From contig NZ_JBFAAI010000001.1 of the NCBI RefSeq assembly GCF_040639655.1, positions 372,001 through 436,000 on the forward strand: DNA of 64,000 bases, written 5' to 3'. The first letter of the stretch is position 1. Each line of letters starts with the position of its first letter. The notes beneath the pieces are model-generated. The model saw only the letters and a program-made list of their open reading frames with translations. It was not told the DNA's origin and did no database searches. Shown here in pieces: positions 8,497 to 15,662 of the stretch. The DNA is from Actinoplanes sp040639655. GTDB taxonomy: Bacteria > Actinomycetota > Actinomycetes > Mycobacteriales > Micromonosporaceae. Made by a program: the position numbers and the translations under genes.

Positions 8497-10428
8497 TCAC
8501 ATCAGGCTCAGCTGGTCACCGTGGGACGGCCGCGGAGCCGGCCCGGCGGCCACCTCGCGGGCTGCCACGGGTGAGGGCCGGTGCAGACCGTGCCGGCGGG
8601 CCGCCATCCGGACCCGGGCGTTGATCTCGTCCTGGTAGGCCCGGGGCAGGTAGGAGCCGTTGCCGAAGAGCTCGCGGTACCGCGGCCGCAGCTGGGGATG
8701 CTCCCGGCCGATCCACGCCGCGTACCACTCCCGGGCGCCGGGGCGCAGGTGCAGCGGGAGCGGAGTGACACCGGTCGCCCCGGCGGCGGCGATCTGCGCC
8801 ACGGTCTCGTCGATCGACTCCTCGGTGTCGGTGAGGCCGGGCAGGATCGGGGCCATCAGCACGCCGACCCGGAAGCCGGCGTCGGTGAGCCGGCGAACCG
8901 CGTCGAGCCGGCGCCGCGGGCTCGGGGTGCCGGGTTCGGCGGAGCGCCAGACCGTCTCGTCCACGAAGCCGACCGAGAAGGACACCCCGACCCGGGTCAC
9001 CGCGGCCGCCTGCCGCAACAGGTCGAGATCGCGCAGGATGAGCGTGCCCTTGGTGAGGATGGAGAACGGGTTGGCGTGGTCGCGCAGCGCCGCCAGGATC
9101 TCCGGCATGAGCCGGTAACGGCCTTCGGCCCGCTGGTAGACGTCGACGTTGGTGCCCATCGCAATCGGTGCGCCGGACCACCGTGGTGCCGCCAGCTCGC
9201 GGCGGATCAGCTCACCGGCGTTCACCTTCACCACGACGCGGGTGTCGAAGTCGTGTCCGGAGTCGAGGTCGAGGTAGGTGTGGGTGTTGCGGGCGAAGCA
9301 GTTGTGACTGACCACGCCGTCGGCGATGAAGTCGCCCGTGCCGGTCGAGATGTCGAACAGGGGCAGGGTCAGCCCGAGCTCCTCGATGTCGGCCACCGCG
9401 AGCCGGCGCTCCCGGCGCACACCCACCCCGGAGGCGTCCAGCGGCCGCATCGACGCCCCGGTCGCGTGCCGGAATCGCAGCGCGGCCTCGAGGTGACGCT
9501 CGGTCTCCACGCGGCCGACGCAGCCGGGCCGGACCCGGCCCGGTCCGCGGGCGGCCAGCCCCAGGCATGTCAGCGCCTCCGCCACCCGCCGGAGGTAGGC
9601 CGGGTCACTGCTCTCGAAGACCACGGCCAGCCGGTCGGTGCGGCCCACCGCGCCGAACGCGCCGGCCAGGAAGCCGCGGAACCAGTCACCGGTGGGCAGC
9701 TCGGGCCAGCGCACCGCCTCGGTGAGGGAGACGTTGTCGAGATAGCCGTCCGCCCGGATCCAGGCGTCGCTCTCGGTGGCCGTGCCGCCGTCGGCCGCGT
9801 CGCCGCGGACCAGGCCGCAGACGAATCCGGCCTGGTAGTCGGGCGACTCCTTGGGGGAGTCGGCGAACCGGCCCACCCCGGACATCAGGTCGCCGACGGC
9901 CAGCGACGGCTGGTGCGGCTCGGCCGGGCTGACGTGCCGCCAGCCGCGGTCGGTCAGGAAGCGGTGGTCGCCGCTGGAGACCAGGCGGGTCCCGTCGGCC
10001 AGAGTCACCCGGAACGCGGGCTTGGTGGTCTGCCAATGGTCGAGCACCGTGGTCGGCACGTAACGGCGGTGGGCACCGGCGCCCATGGTGCCCATCACCG
10101 CGTCCCCGGGCCGGATCTCCGCCAGCCGCCGTGTTGAGCCGTCGGCGAGCAGGATGGGGGTGTCGCCGGCGAGGCAGTAGGTGCAGGCGTGGGAACAGCC
10201 ACGATAGGGATTGACGGTCCACTCGAACGGCACGGCGGACGTGCCCGGCACCCGGTTGATCAGGGACTTCGCGCGGATCTCGTAGAACGTCATGCCCGCG
10301 AAGCCGGGTGTGTCGAAGGTGCGGACGGTCGCGCCGGGCAGCGCCAGCGGCAGGGGTGGAGCCGCCGGCGCCGCCCTGTCCAGGAGCGAGCCGTCGTCGG
10401 GCCGAGCCGACAGGTTGGACCATCGCAT
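8497..10428 (-). CDS. Intein-containing Rv2578c-family radical SAM protein
   Basis: The 643-residue precursor carries the radical SAM CxxxCxxC motif as C78-SHA-C82-TY-C85, interrupted by an intein from C85 to N376. After splicing, C377 supplies the third cluster cysteine and the host enzyme is about 351 residues. The extein matches the Rv2578c/spore-photoproduct-lyase-like family (MTFYEIRAKSLINRV, TVNPYRGCSHACTYC, TNVDVYQRAEG). These proteins are predicted to act in DNA repair. A LexA-type operator at 10438-10453 lies just before the ATG, so DNA damage is the likely inducer. The start at 10428 gives a very short or leaderless 5' end. The open frame continues upstream to about 10926, but that part overlaps the thioredoxin gene antisense-like and is not homologous. 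Confidence 0.9.
   Translation of the reverse strand: MRWSNLSARPDDGSLLDRAAPAAPPLPLALPGATVRTFDTPGFAGMTFYEIRAKSLINRVPGTSAVPFEWTVNPYRGCSHACTYCLAGDTPILLADGSTRRLAEIRPGDAVMGTMGAGAHRRYVPTTVLDHWQTTKPAFRVTLADGTRLVSSGDHRFLTDRGWRHVSPAEPHQPSLAVGDLMSGVGRFADSPKESPDYQAGFVCGLVRGDAADGGTATESDAWIRADGYLDNVSLTEAVRWPELPTGDWFRGFLAGAFGAVGRTDRLAVVFESSDPAYLRRVAEALTCLGLAARGPGRVRPGCVGRVETERHLEAALRFRHATGASMRPLDASGVGVRRERRLAVADIEELGLTLPLFDISTGTGDFIADGVVSHNCFARNTHTYLDLDSGHDFDTRVVVKVNAGELIRRELAAPRWSGAPIAMGTNVDVYQRAEGRYRLMPEILAALRDHANPFSILTKGTLILRDLDLLRQAAAVTRVGVSFSVGFVDETVWRSAEPGTPSPRRRLDAVRRLTDAGFRVGVLMAPILPGLTDTEESIDETVAQIAAAGATGVTPLPLHLRPGAREWYAAWIGREHPQLRPRYRELFGNGSYLPRAYQDEINARVRMAARRHGLHRPSPVAAREVAAGPAPRPSHGDQLSLM
9301..10176 (-). 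other. Intein in the radical SAM gene (292 residues)
   Basis: Residues 85-376 of the precursor form an intein. Block A is CLAGDTPILLADGSTRRLAE, block B includes SSGDHRFLTDRG, block F is FDISTGTGDFIADG, and block G is VSHN followed by Cys+1. The middle has two degenerate dodecapeptides of a LAGLIDADG endonuclease: GFVCGLVRGDA (about 201-211) and GFLAGAFGAVG (about 252-262). The second has Gly where the catalytic Asp should be, so homing activity is probably lost while splicing residues (C1, His before the last Asn, N376, C+1) are intact. Confidence 0.92.
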
Positions 10429-10437
10429 GGCGGATAT

Positions 10438-10453
10438 TCGAACACACGTTCTA
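10438..10453 (-). promoter_or_regulatory. LexA/SOS box upstream of radical SAM gene
   Basis: The plus-strand sequence TCGAAC-N4-GTTCTA matches the mycobacterial/actinobacterial SOS box TCGAAC-N4-GTTCGA at 11 of 12 defined positions. It sits 10 nt upstream of the ATG at 10428, where a bound repressor would block initiation. From memory, Rv2578c is in the M. tuberculosis LexA regulon, which fits. Confidence 0.75.
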
Positions 10454-10504
10454 TGCCGTGTCCATGACCTTCCTCGAACAGGTGTACAAAGGGGAGCGTA
10501 CGAC

Positions 10505-10538
10505 GAAGGCCCGCGGATCGGGCGATCCACGGGCCTTC
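10505..10538 (-). terminator. Terminator of the thioredoxin gene
   Basis: A 9-bp perfect stem (GAAGGCCCG / CGGGCCTTC), extended by GGATC/GATCC after one mismatch, lies 16 nt after the thioredoxin stop codon. On the minus strand it separates that gene from the radical SAM promoter. Confidence 0.7.
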
Positions 10539-10553
10539 TCGATCGAGCTGTCG

Positions 10554-11012
10554 TCAGCCGCGTGCCGTAGCCGGCTCTTCCTCGGCCGCCACCTCGGCGG
10601 TCTTGGCGGGCTCGGTGGTCGTGGCGGGCTCGGTGGGCTCGCTGTGCGCGCCCTTGCGGTGTGCGGACATCTGCTCGCGCACCTCGTCCATGTCGAGCTC
10701 CTCGACCTTCTCGATCAGGCTCTCGAGGGCGGGCTCGGGGAGCGCGCCGGGCTGGGCGAAGACCACGACACCGTCGCGGACGGCCATGATCGTGGGGATG
10801 GAGCGGATGCCGAACTTCTCCGCGAGCAGCTGCTCGGCCTCGGTGTCGACCTTGCCGAAGGTGATCTCCGGGTGCTTCTCCGAGGAGCGCTCGTAGGTCG
10901 GCGCGAAGCGGACGCAGGGCCCGCACCAGCTGGCCCAGAAGTCGACCAGGACGATGCCGTCCTTACTGGTGACCTCGTCGAAGTTCGCTGCGGTCAGCGT
11001 AACCGTCGCCAT
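10554..11012 (-). CDS. Thioredoxin family protein with acidic C-terminal tail
   Basis: The thioredoxin fold covers residues 1-108, with the redox motif WCGPC (about residues 29-33) and the cis-proline loop RSIPTIM. A tail of about 40 residues rich in Glu, Thr, Ala and Pro follows and is probably disordered. It is a cytosolic disulfide reductase or related redox protein. The ATG at 11012 is preceded by GGAGG. It has its own terminator and a 460-bp upstream region with unexplained inverted repeats. Confidence 0.92.
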   Translation of the reverse strand: MATVTLTAANFDEVTSKDGIVLVDFWASWCGPCVRFAPTYERSSEKHPEITFGKVDTEAEQLLAEKFGIRSIPTIMAVRDGVVVFAQPGALPEPALESLIEKVEELDMDEVREQMSAHRKGAHSEPTEPATTTEPAKTAEVAAEEEPATARG

Positions 11013-11280
11013 GATGCCTCCGTCTGCGGGAATCGCTTTCGTCGGGTGAAACTCCGGGTACCCATTCATCATTCCCGTGCCGAGCGTCCCGACACGTGTC
11101 GTGCGGCACCCTCTCGGGTCGGGCCCGGGTCCGTACCCGCAAACGACACGGGCGCCCTATCGTAACTGAAAGTAGGCGCTCGGTGTCCGGTTGCTGACAC
11201 GATTGAGTTGATGTTTCCGTACTTGATCGTGTGATCTAGGTGATTTGCCCTGGCTGCGAAGCGTCCGTGGGAGCGATCCC

Positions 11281-11417
11281 GTGAAGGAGGGTAAACAGTT
11301 AACTAACCTAAAAGTGAGCTGGCTCACAATTGAAAGTCCTTCACATGGATACGGACGGTAAGGCAAACTCTGTCAGAACAGAGCGTGGGCGGCGGGTGCC
11401 GGGGAGGGCCCCGCCGC
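11281..11417. other. Structured intergenic region, possible ncRNA or leader
   Basis: The gap between thioredoxin and TrmH (11013-11533) holds no convincing gene. It contains a perfect 14-bp palindrome GTGAGCTGGCTCAC (11314-11327), flanked by the 8-bp arms GTGAAGGA (11281-11288) and TCCTTCAC (11337-11344). Then come CTCTGTCAGAACAGAG (11369-11384) and a terminator-like hairpin with arms GCGGCGGG / CCCGCCGC (11389-11417). TrmH seems to be transcribed leaderless from 11534, so this is not its leader. Direction is undetermined: it could be a small RNA or the distal leader of the thioredoxin gene. Confidence 0.35.
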
Positions 11418-11519
11418 TCATTGCGTCTCCTGCCGAAAATTCCGGCGCCTTGTCCCGTGCCGATTCCGGGGTGCTTCCGCCGTTCCCGATCACCTCGTGG
11501 TGTCGCGCGGCCGAATCGG

Positions 11520-11525
11520 TAGCCT
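11520..11525 (+). promoter_or_regulatory. -10 element of leaderless TrmH-family gene
   Basis: TAGCCT (TANNNT) ends 8 nt before the ATG at 11534. No ribosome-binding site is visible. Confidence 0.5.
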
Positions 11526-11533
11526 AACGCCCC

Positions 11534-12166
11534 ATGACCGTGGGCGAGGACCAATCCACCGAGGTCGGCGTGGGCCCGTGGGAGGGCGAGCCGCCGGCCG
11601 GCGACCATTGGGACCCCGAGTTGCTGGAGCACGGCGACCGGCGCAACGTGGTCGACCGTTACCGCTACTGGACCCGCGAGGCCGTGGTGGCCGACCTCGA
11701 CACCCGCCGCCACGGGTTCCACGTGGCGATCGAGAACTGGCAGCACGACTTCAACATCGGCACGGTCGTACGCAACGCGAACGCCTTCCTTGCCGCCGAG
11801 GTCCACATCGTCGGCCAGCGCCGGTGGAACCGCCGTGGCGCCATGGTCACCGACCGGTACCAGCACGTGCGTCACCACCCGTCGATCGAGGACTTCGTGA
11901 CGTGGGCCGCGGAGGCGGATCTGCCGATCATCGGTATCGACAACCTGCCGGGTTCCCGCCCGATGGAGTCGACCGTGCTGCCGGTGCGGTGCGTGCTGCT
12001 CTTCGGTCAGGAGGGCCCCGGCCTGTCCGATCCCGCGCGGAAGGCGTGCGCCCAGCTCTTCTCGATCGCCCAGTACGGCTCGACCCGCTCGATCAACGCC
12101 GGTGTCGCCAGCGGTATCGCCATGCACGCCTGGATCCGTCAGCACGCCGGCCCACCTCCCGGGTGA
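11534..12166 (+). CDS. TrmH/SpoU family RNA 2'-O-methyltransferase
   Basis: The 210-residue protein has the SPOUT motifs FGQEGPGLSD (motif II) and QYGSTRSINAGVASGIAMHAW (motif III, shown here only as SIAQYGSTRSINAGVASG), which form the knotted S-adenosylmethionine site. It would methylate a ribose in tRNA or rRNA; the target is not readable. About 60 N-terminal residues precede the catalytic domain. It is leaderless and followed by the DUF6758 gene. Confidence 0.88.
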   Translation: MTVGEDQSTEVGVGPWEGEPPAGDHWDPELLEHGDRRNVVDRYRYWTREAVVADLDTRRHGFHVAIENWQHDFNIGTVVRNANAFLAAEVHIVGQRRWNRRGAMVTDRYQHVRHHPSIEDFVTWAAEADLPIIGIDNLPGSRPMESTVLPVRCVLLFGQEGPGLSDPARKACAQLFSIAQYGSTRSINAGVASGIAMHAWIRQHAGPPPG

Positions 12167-12232
12167 CCCGGATCGGCCCGTCTTCGGCCGATTCGCTTGA
12201 CGTCGCGCCGTGCGACCGACACGGTATGGAGT

Positions 12233-12907
12233 GTGGGTGTCACGGTGAGTTGCCCTAGGTGCACTGCACAGGTCCGGAAGCCGGATCTGATGCACAGCAG
12301 CTGGCGGTGCGACAACTGTGGCGACGTTCCGCCGTTCCACGTCGCCGAGCACATCAGCGCGGAGATAGTCGGAACGGTGCTGCGGGAGTCGGCGTCGAGC
12401 GCGGAGCGGACACCGCTCTGGTGTCCCTGGCCGTTGCCGTCCGGGTGGATGGTCACCGGGGTCGGCTGGTCGGGTGACGACCGGTTCGGGGTCCGCGCCA
12501 CGGTCCTCGCCTGCAGCGGCCCGGAACCTCTCGGGGGCGGGCCGGCCGACCTGGTCCTGATCGCGGAACAGCCCGGTGTCGGCCTGGGCACCCGGTTCGC
12601 CGGGATACCCGGGATCGACCCCGGACACCTGCTCTCCGAAGCGCTGGCGGACCGTGGTTCGCACGCCGGTCCACATGCGAAGATCAAGGCGGCTGGGCAC
12701 CCCACTCCACTGTGGTGTGTCAAGTCACCTGAGGATCGCAGCGCCTACGTGAGTGAGGCAAAAGGAATGTGGCTCTATGCGGTAGCGTGGCCCGCGAGCG
12801 CGGGCTATCTTCTCGCGGAGCACGTCGTCCTGCACGACCTCTCCGAGGGCGTGCCGCCTGAGCTCGTGTTCGGAGCGCCGTCGCCCTATCTGCATGGCCG
12901 GGCCTAA
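12233..12907 (+). CDS. DUF6758 family protein with zinc-ribbon-like N-terminus
   Basis: The protein is about 224 residues. Two CxxC knuckles (CPRC and CDNC) near the N-terminus would bind zinc. The rest is the conserved actinobacterial core, with PLWCVKSPEDRSAYVSEA and SAGYLLAEHVVLHDL. Function unknown. Start choice is uncertain: GTG at 12233 or GTG at 12245, neither with good spacing from the GGAG at about 12228. The protein is usually found next to the small membrane peptide and PH-domain gene seen here downstream. Confidence 0.78.
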   Translation: MGVTVSCPRCTAQVRKPDLMHSSWRCDNCGDVPPFHVAEHISAEIVGTVLRESASSAERTPLWCPWPLPSGWMVTGVGWSGDDRFGVRATVLACSGPEPLGGGPADLVLIAEQPGVGLGTRFAGIPGIDPGHLLSEALADRGSHAGPHAKIKAAGHPTPLWCVKSPEDRSAYVSEAKGMWLYAVAWPASAGYLLAEHVVLHDLSEGVPPELVFGAPSPYLHGRA

Positions 12908-12954
12908 TCCCTAGGTGTTGACCTGCAGCTATGGCAATCGACTTTCTGGCCACT

Positions 12955-12986
12955 TTGTTCACACGAAGCGACGAAGCTGATACCGT
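12955..12986 (+). promoter_or_regulatory. Candidate promoter of the small membrane peptide gene
   Basis: TTGTTC (12955-12960) is a -35-like hexamer, followed 17-20 nt later by TGATACCGT (12978-12986), which contains a TANNNT match. It lies about 50 nt upstream of the ATG at 13038. Inferred by pattern only. Confidence 0.35.
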
Positions 12987-13037
12987 CAGTATTGCCGCGG
13001 CGCTGAACGCAACCCGCACCGGAGGAGAAGGCCCGCC

Positions 13038-13196
13038 ATGATCAAGAAGGTCCTCACCTGGCTTGGCATTGCATTCTTGATCTTCTTCATCGCCTTCAAC
13101 CCGAGCTCGGCCGCGGCGGTGTTCGAGTCACTCGGAGGCACGATCGCTGACATCGCCGAGGGCTTCGGCACTTTCTTCACCGACCTCGTCGCATAG
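13038..13196 (+). CDS. Small membrane peptide (52 residues)
   Basis: The peptide begins MIKKVLTWLGIAFLIFFIAF, a single hydrophobic helix after two lysines, and then a mildly acidic amphipathic tail of about 30 residues rich in Ala, Phe and Gly. It is probably an inner-membrane peptide with its C-terminus outside. A GGAGGAGAAGG tract precedes the ATG. It ends 9 nt before the PH-domain membrane protein, so the two are likely co-transcribed. Role unknown; short peptides like this are conserved next to the PH protein in this family. Confidence 0.8.
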   Translation: MIKKVLTWLGIAFLIFFIAFNPSSAAAVFESLGGTIADIAEGFGTFFTDLVA

Positions 13197-13205
13197 CATC
13201 TCTAC

Positions 13206-14021
13206 ATGGATCCTGGTGAGCCGCGCGACCCGCGAGGTGAGGGTGCACGTCGCCCTCAGGACGACGACGAGAGCTACGGGTGGCGAGACCCCGCTCTGGA
13301 CGACGGTCCTGCTTTCACGGACGGCGATCCCTATGAGGACGACCCGGCGTATGCGCGGCGCCGCCGCTCGGCCGACGACGTCTTCGACGAGACGGACGAG
13401 TACGAGGCGCCCAGCTTCACCGCCGAGGAACTCGAGGGCCTGGACCGCGGCGGTGGCCCGCGGCGCTTCCTCCCCCTGGAGGACGAGCCGACCACACTTG
13501 TCGCCCGTTACCTGTTCCCGACCGAGCGCTACCGCGGCGAGTGGAAACGGCACTGGATCCACCTCGCCAAGCCGATCGGCATCGGCGCCGCGGCCACGCT
13601 CCTTCTCGGCTATCTGGCCGGCTTCCTCACCAAGCAGGACGTCGACGGTCTGGTGACCGTCGCGGTTCTCATCTGGCTCGGTGTGATCAGCTGGGTGGCC
13701 TGGGAGGTCTTCGACTGGTACTTCGACAGGTTCATCCTCACCAACAAGCGCGTGATGGTGGTCAACGGCATCATCACCCGCAAGGTGGCGATGATGCCCC
13801 TCCTGCGGGTGACCGACATGAAATACGAGCAGTCCGCCCTCGGCCGCATGCTGAGCTACGGCACGTTCGTCCTCGAGTCAGCCGGTCAGGATCAGGCGTT
13901 GCGCGAGGTCAAGCACCTGCCCAACCCCAACGAGCTCTACCTGCGCGTCGTCGAGGAGATGTACGAACCGCAGGCCGTCGAGGCCCGGCTCGGCAAGGAC
14001 GACGAGGGCGACGACGCCTGA
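13206..14021 (+). CDS. Bacterial PH domain membrane protein
   Basis: The 271-residue protein has a 95-residue acidic, disordered N-terminus. Two membrane helices follow (about 122-140 and 148-170), then a bacterial PH (YdbS/bPH2-like) domain with the signature FDRFILTNKRVMVVNGIIT and LESAGQDQALREVKHLP. The PH domain would sit on the cytosolic side of the membrane. Role unknown. It follows the 52-residue membrane peptide by 9 nt, suggesting a shared complex. Confidence 0.87.
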   Translation: MDPGEPRDPRGEGARRPQDDDESYGWRDPALDDGPAFTDGDPYEDDPAYARRRRSADDVFDETDEYEAPSFTAEELEGLDRGGGPRRFLPLEDEPTTLVARYLFPTERYRGEWKRHWIHLAKPIGIGAAATLLLGYLAGFLTKQDVDGLVTVAVLIWLGVISWVAWEVFDWYFDRFILTNKRVMVVNGIITRKVAMMPLLRVTDMKYEQSALGRMLSYGTFVLESAGQDQALREVKHLPNPNELYLRVVEEMYEPQAVEARLGKDDEGDDA

Positions 14022-14050
14022 CAGATGCCTCCTCCGGAGGCGTCCAGCGG

Positions 14051-14056
14051 TAGCGT
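14051..14056 (+). promoter_or_regulatory. -10 element of leaderless PHP gene
   Basis: TAGCGT (TANNNT) ends 7 nt before the ATG at 14064. It supports that start over the in-frame ATG at 14025, and no ribosome-binding site is visible. Confidence 0.45.
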
Positions 14057-14063
14057 GACGGTG

Positions 14064-14915
14064 ATGACCAGTATCGACCTGCACTGCCATTCGACTGCCA
14101 GCGACGGCACGCTCACCCCGGCCGAACTGGTCCGGGCCGGAGCGGCCGCCGGATTGGCCGTCATGGCGATCACCGACCACGACACCACCGGTGGCTGGGC
14201 CGAGGCTGCCGCGGCCCGGCCCCCCGGCATACGGCTGGTGCGCGGCGCCGAACTGTCCTGCCGGTGGCACGGCGTGGAACCCGGCATCCCGCTCCACCTG
14301 CTCGCCTACCTCTTCGACCCGGCCGAGCCGGCGCTCGCCGGGGAACTGACCCGGCTGCGCGAGGACCGCGAGCAACGCGCCGAGCAGATCGTCATCAAGC
14401 TGCGGGCCGACGGGGTGCCGATCACCTGGGAAGAGGTGCACGGATACGCGGCCGGTGGCTCGGTGGGGCGGCCGCACATCGCGCAGGCACTGATCAGAGC
14501 CGGACTCGTCAAGACCACGAGCGAGGCTTTCGCCTCCACCTGGCTCGGCGCGCGATACTTCGTACCCAAGTCTGATCTTGATGTTTTCGATGCCGTCCGG
14601 GCCGTGCGGGAGGCAGGTGGGGTGGCCGTTTTCGCCCACCCGCGGGCGTCCAAGCGTGGACGTGTGGTGCCGGACGAGCTGATTGCCGACCTCGCCGAGG
14701 CCGGGCTCTTCGGCCTGGAAGCGGACCACGAGGATCACTCACCCGCCGAGCGGGCCCAGGTGCGGGCGCTGGCCGGACGGCTCGGCCTGGTCGTCACCGG
14801 GTCGTCCGATTTCCACGGTACGCACAAGACTGTCCAGCTCGGTGCCTTCCAGACCGACCCCGAGGCGTACGAGAAGATCGTCTCCGCCGCCACCGGAGTA
14901 CCGGTGCTCGGGTGA
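14064..14915 (+). CDS. PHP domain phosphoesterase (RNase AM/YciV-like)
   Basis: The 283-residue protein has all the PHP metal motifs: DLHCHSTASDG at the N-terminus, ITDHDTTGG, FAHPRASKRG and the final GSSDFHG. PHP enzymes of this type hydrolyse phosphoesters, for example 5' ends of short RNA or nucleoside 3',5'-bisphosphates in the YciV group. The exact substrate here is unproven. The start is set by the -10 element at 14051. MarC follows 50 nt downstream under its own promoter. Confidence 0.88.
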   Translation: MTSIDLHCHSTASDGTLTPAELVRAGAAAGLAVMAITDHDTTGGWAEAAAARPPGIRLVRGAELSCRWHGVEPGIPLHLLAYLFDPAEPALAGELTRLREDREQRAEQIVIKLRADGVPITWEEVHGYAAGGSVGRPHIAQALIRAGLVKTTSEAFASTWLGARYFVPKSDLDVFDAVRAVREAGGVAVFAHPRASKRGRVVPDELIADLAEAGLFGLEADHEDHSPAERAQVRALAGRLGLVVTGSSDFHGTHKTVQLGAFQTDPEAYEKIVSAATGVPVLG

Positions 14916-14954
14916 CGCTCGCCGCACCAGCCTGCGCCCGCGGATGACGACCCC

Positions 14955-14960
14955 TAACCT
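14955..14960 (+). promoter_or_regulatory. -10 element of leaderless marC-like gene
   Basis: TAACCT (TANNNT) ends 6 nt before the GTG at 14967, with no ribosome-binding site. Confidence 0.5.
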
Positions 14961-14966
14961 GCTCGG

Positions 14967-15584
14967 GTGAACCTCAAGCTGTTCGGCGAATTCTTCGTGA
15001 CGCTGCTGGTCATCGTGGACCCGCCCGGCATGGTCCCGGTCTTCCTCGCGCTCACCGGCTCCCTGCCCGCGAAAGCCCGCAACCGGGCCGGCACCCAGGC
15101 TGTGCTGCTCGCCCTCGGCGTGATCATCGGCTTCGCCGTCGCCGGGCAGACTCTGCTCGACTACCTGCACGTCCAGCTGCCGGCCCTGCAGGCGGCCGGT
15201 GGCCTGCTGCTCGTCCTGGTCGCCCTGCAACTGCTCACCGGAAAGACCGACGAGCCGTCGGAACAGGCCGGCACCACCAACGTCGCTCTCGTCCCGATCG
15301 GCACCCCGCTGCTGGCCGGGCCCGGTGCCATCGTCGCCACCATGCTCTTCGTGCAGCGGGCCGAGGGCCCCGACGAGTACCTGGTGCTGGCCGCCGCGAT
15401 CCTCGCCGTGATGGCCTGCGTCTGGCTCGTGCTGCGCTTCTCCGGCGCCATCGTGCGACTGCTGCGCCCGGCCGGCATCGAGGTCCTCACCCGCATCGCG
15501 GGCCTGCTCCTCGCCGCCATCGCGGTCCAGCTGATCGCCGACGCGGTGTTCGCCTTCGTCAAGTCGTACACCGCTCTGCCCTGA
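14967..15584 (+). CDS. MarC family integral membrane protein
   Basis: A 205-residue protein with six hydrophobic helices. It has the MarC signatures LVIVDPPGMVPVFLALT at the N-terminus and VPIGTPLLAGPGAI in the middle. MarC proteins were once linked to multiple antibiotic resistance, but this has not held up; the substrate is unknown. GTG start and leaderless promoter. Confidence 0.92.
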   Translation: MNLKLFGEFFVTLLVIVDPPGMVPVFLALTGSLPAKARNRAGTQAVLLALGVIIGFAVAGQTLLDYLHVQLPALQAAGGLLLVLVALQLLTGKTDEPSEQAGTTNVALVPIGTPLLAGPGAIVATMLFVQRAEGPDEYLVLAAAILAVMACVWLVLRFSGAIVRLLRPAGIEVLTRIAGLLLAAIAVQLIADAVFAFVKSYTALP

Positions 15585-15662
15585 CGGTGCCGTCGGTTTT
15601 GCCGGGAGGGGCCGGCAGGGCGGTTGTGGGGATTTGTCAGGGGGTGCTGGCAGGATGGTCGC

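Noticed and set aside
10429..10926. N-terminal extension of the radical SAM frame
   Set aside because: It runs through the promoter, the SOS box and the thioredoxin gene in another frame; family members start near 10428.
11345..11527. Short plus-strand frame in the thioredoxin-TrmH gap
   Set aside because: It passes through two hairpins, has no ribosome-binding site and no convincing composition.
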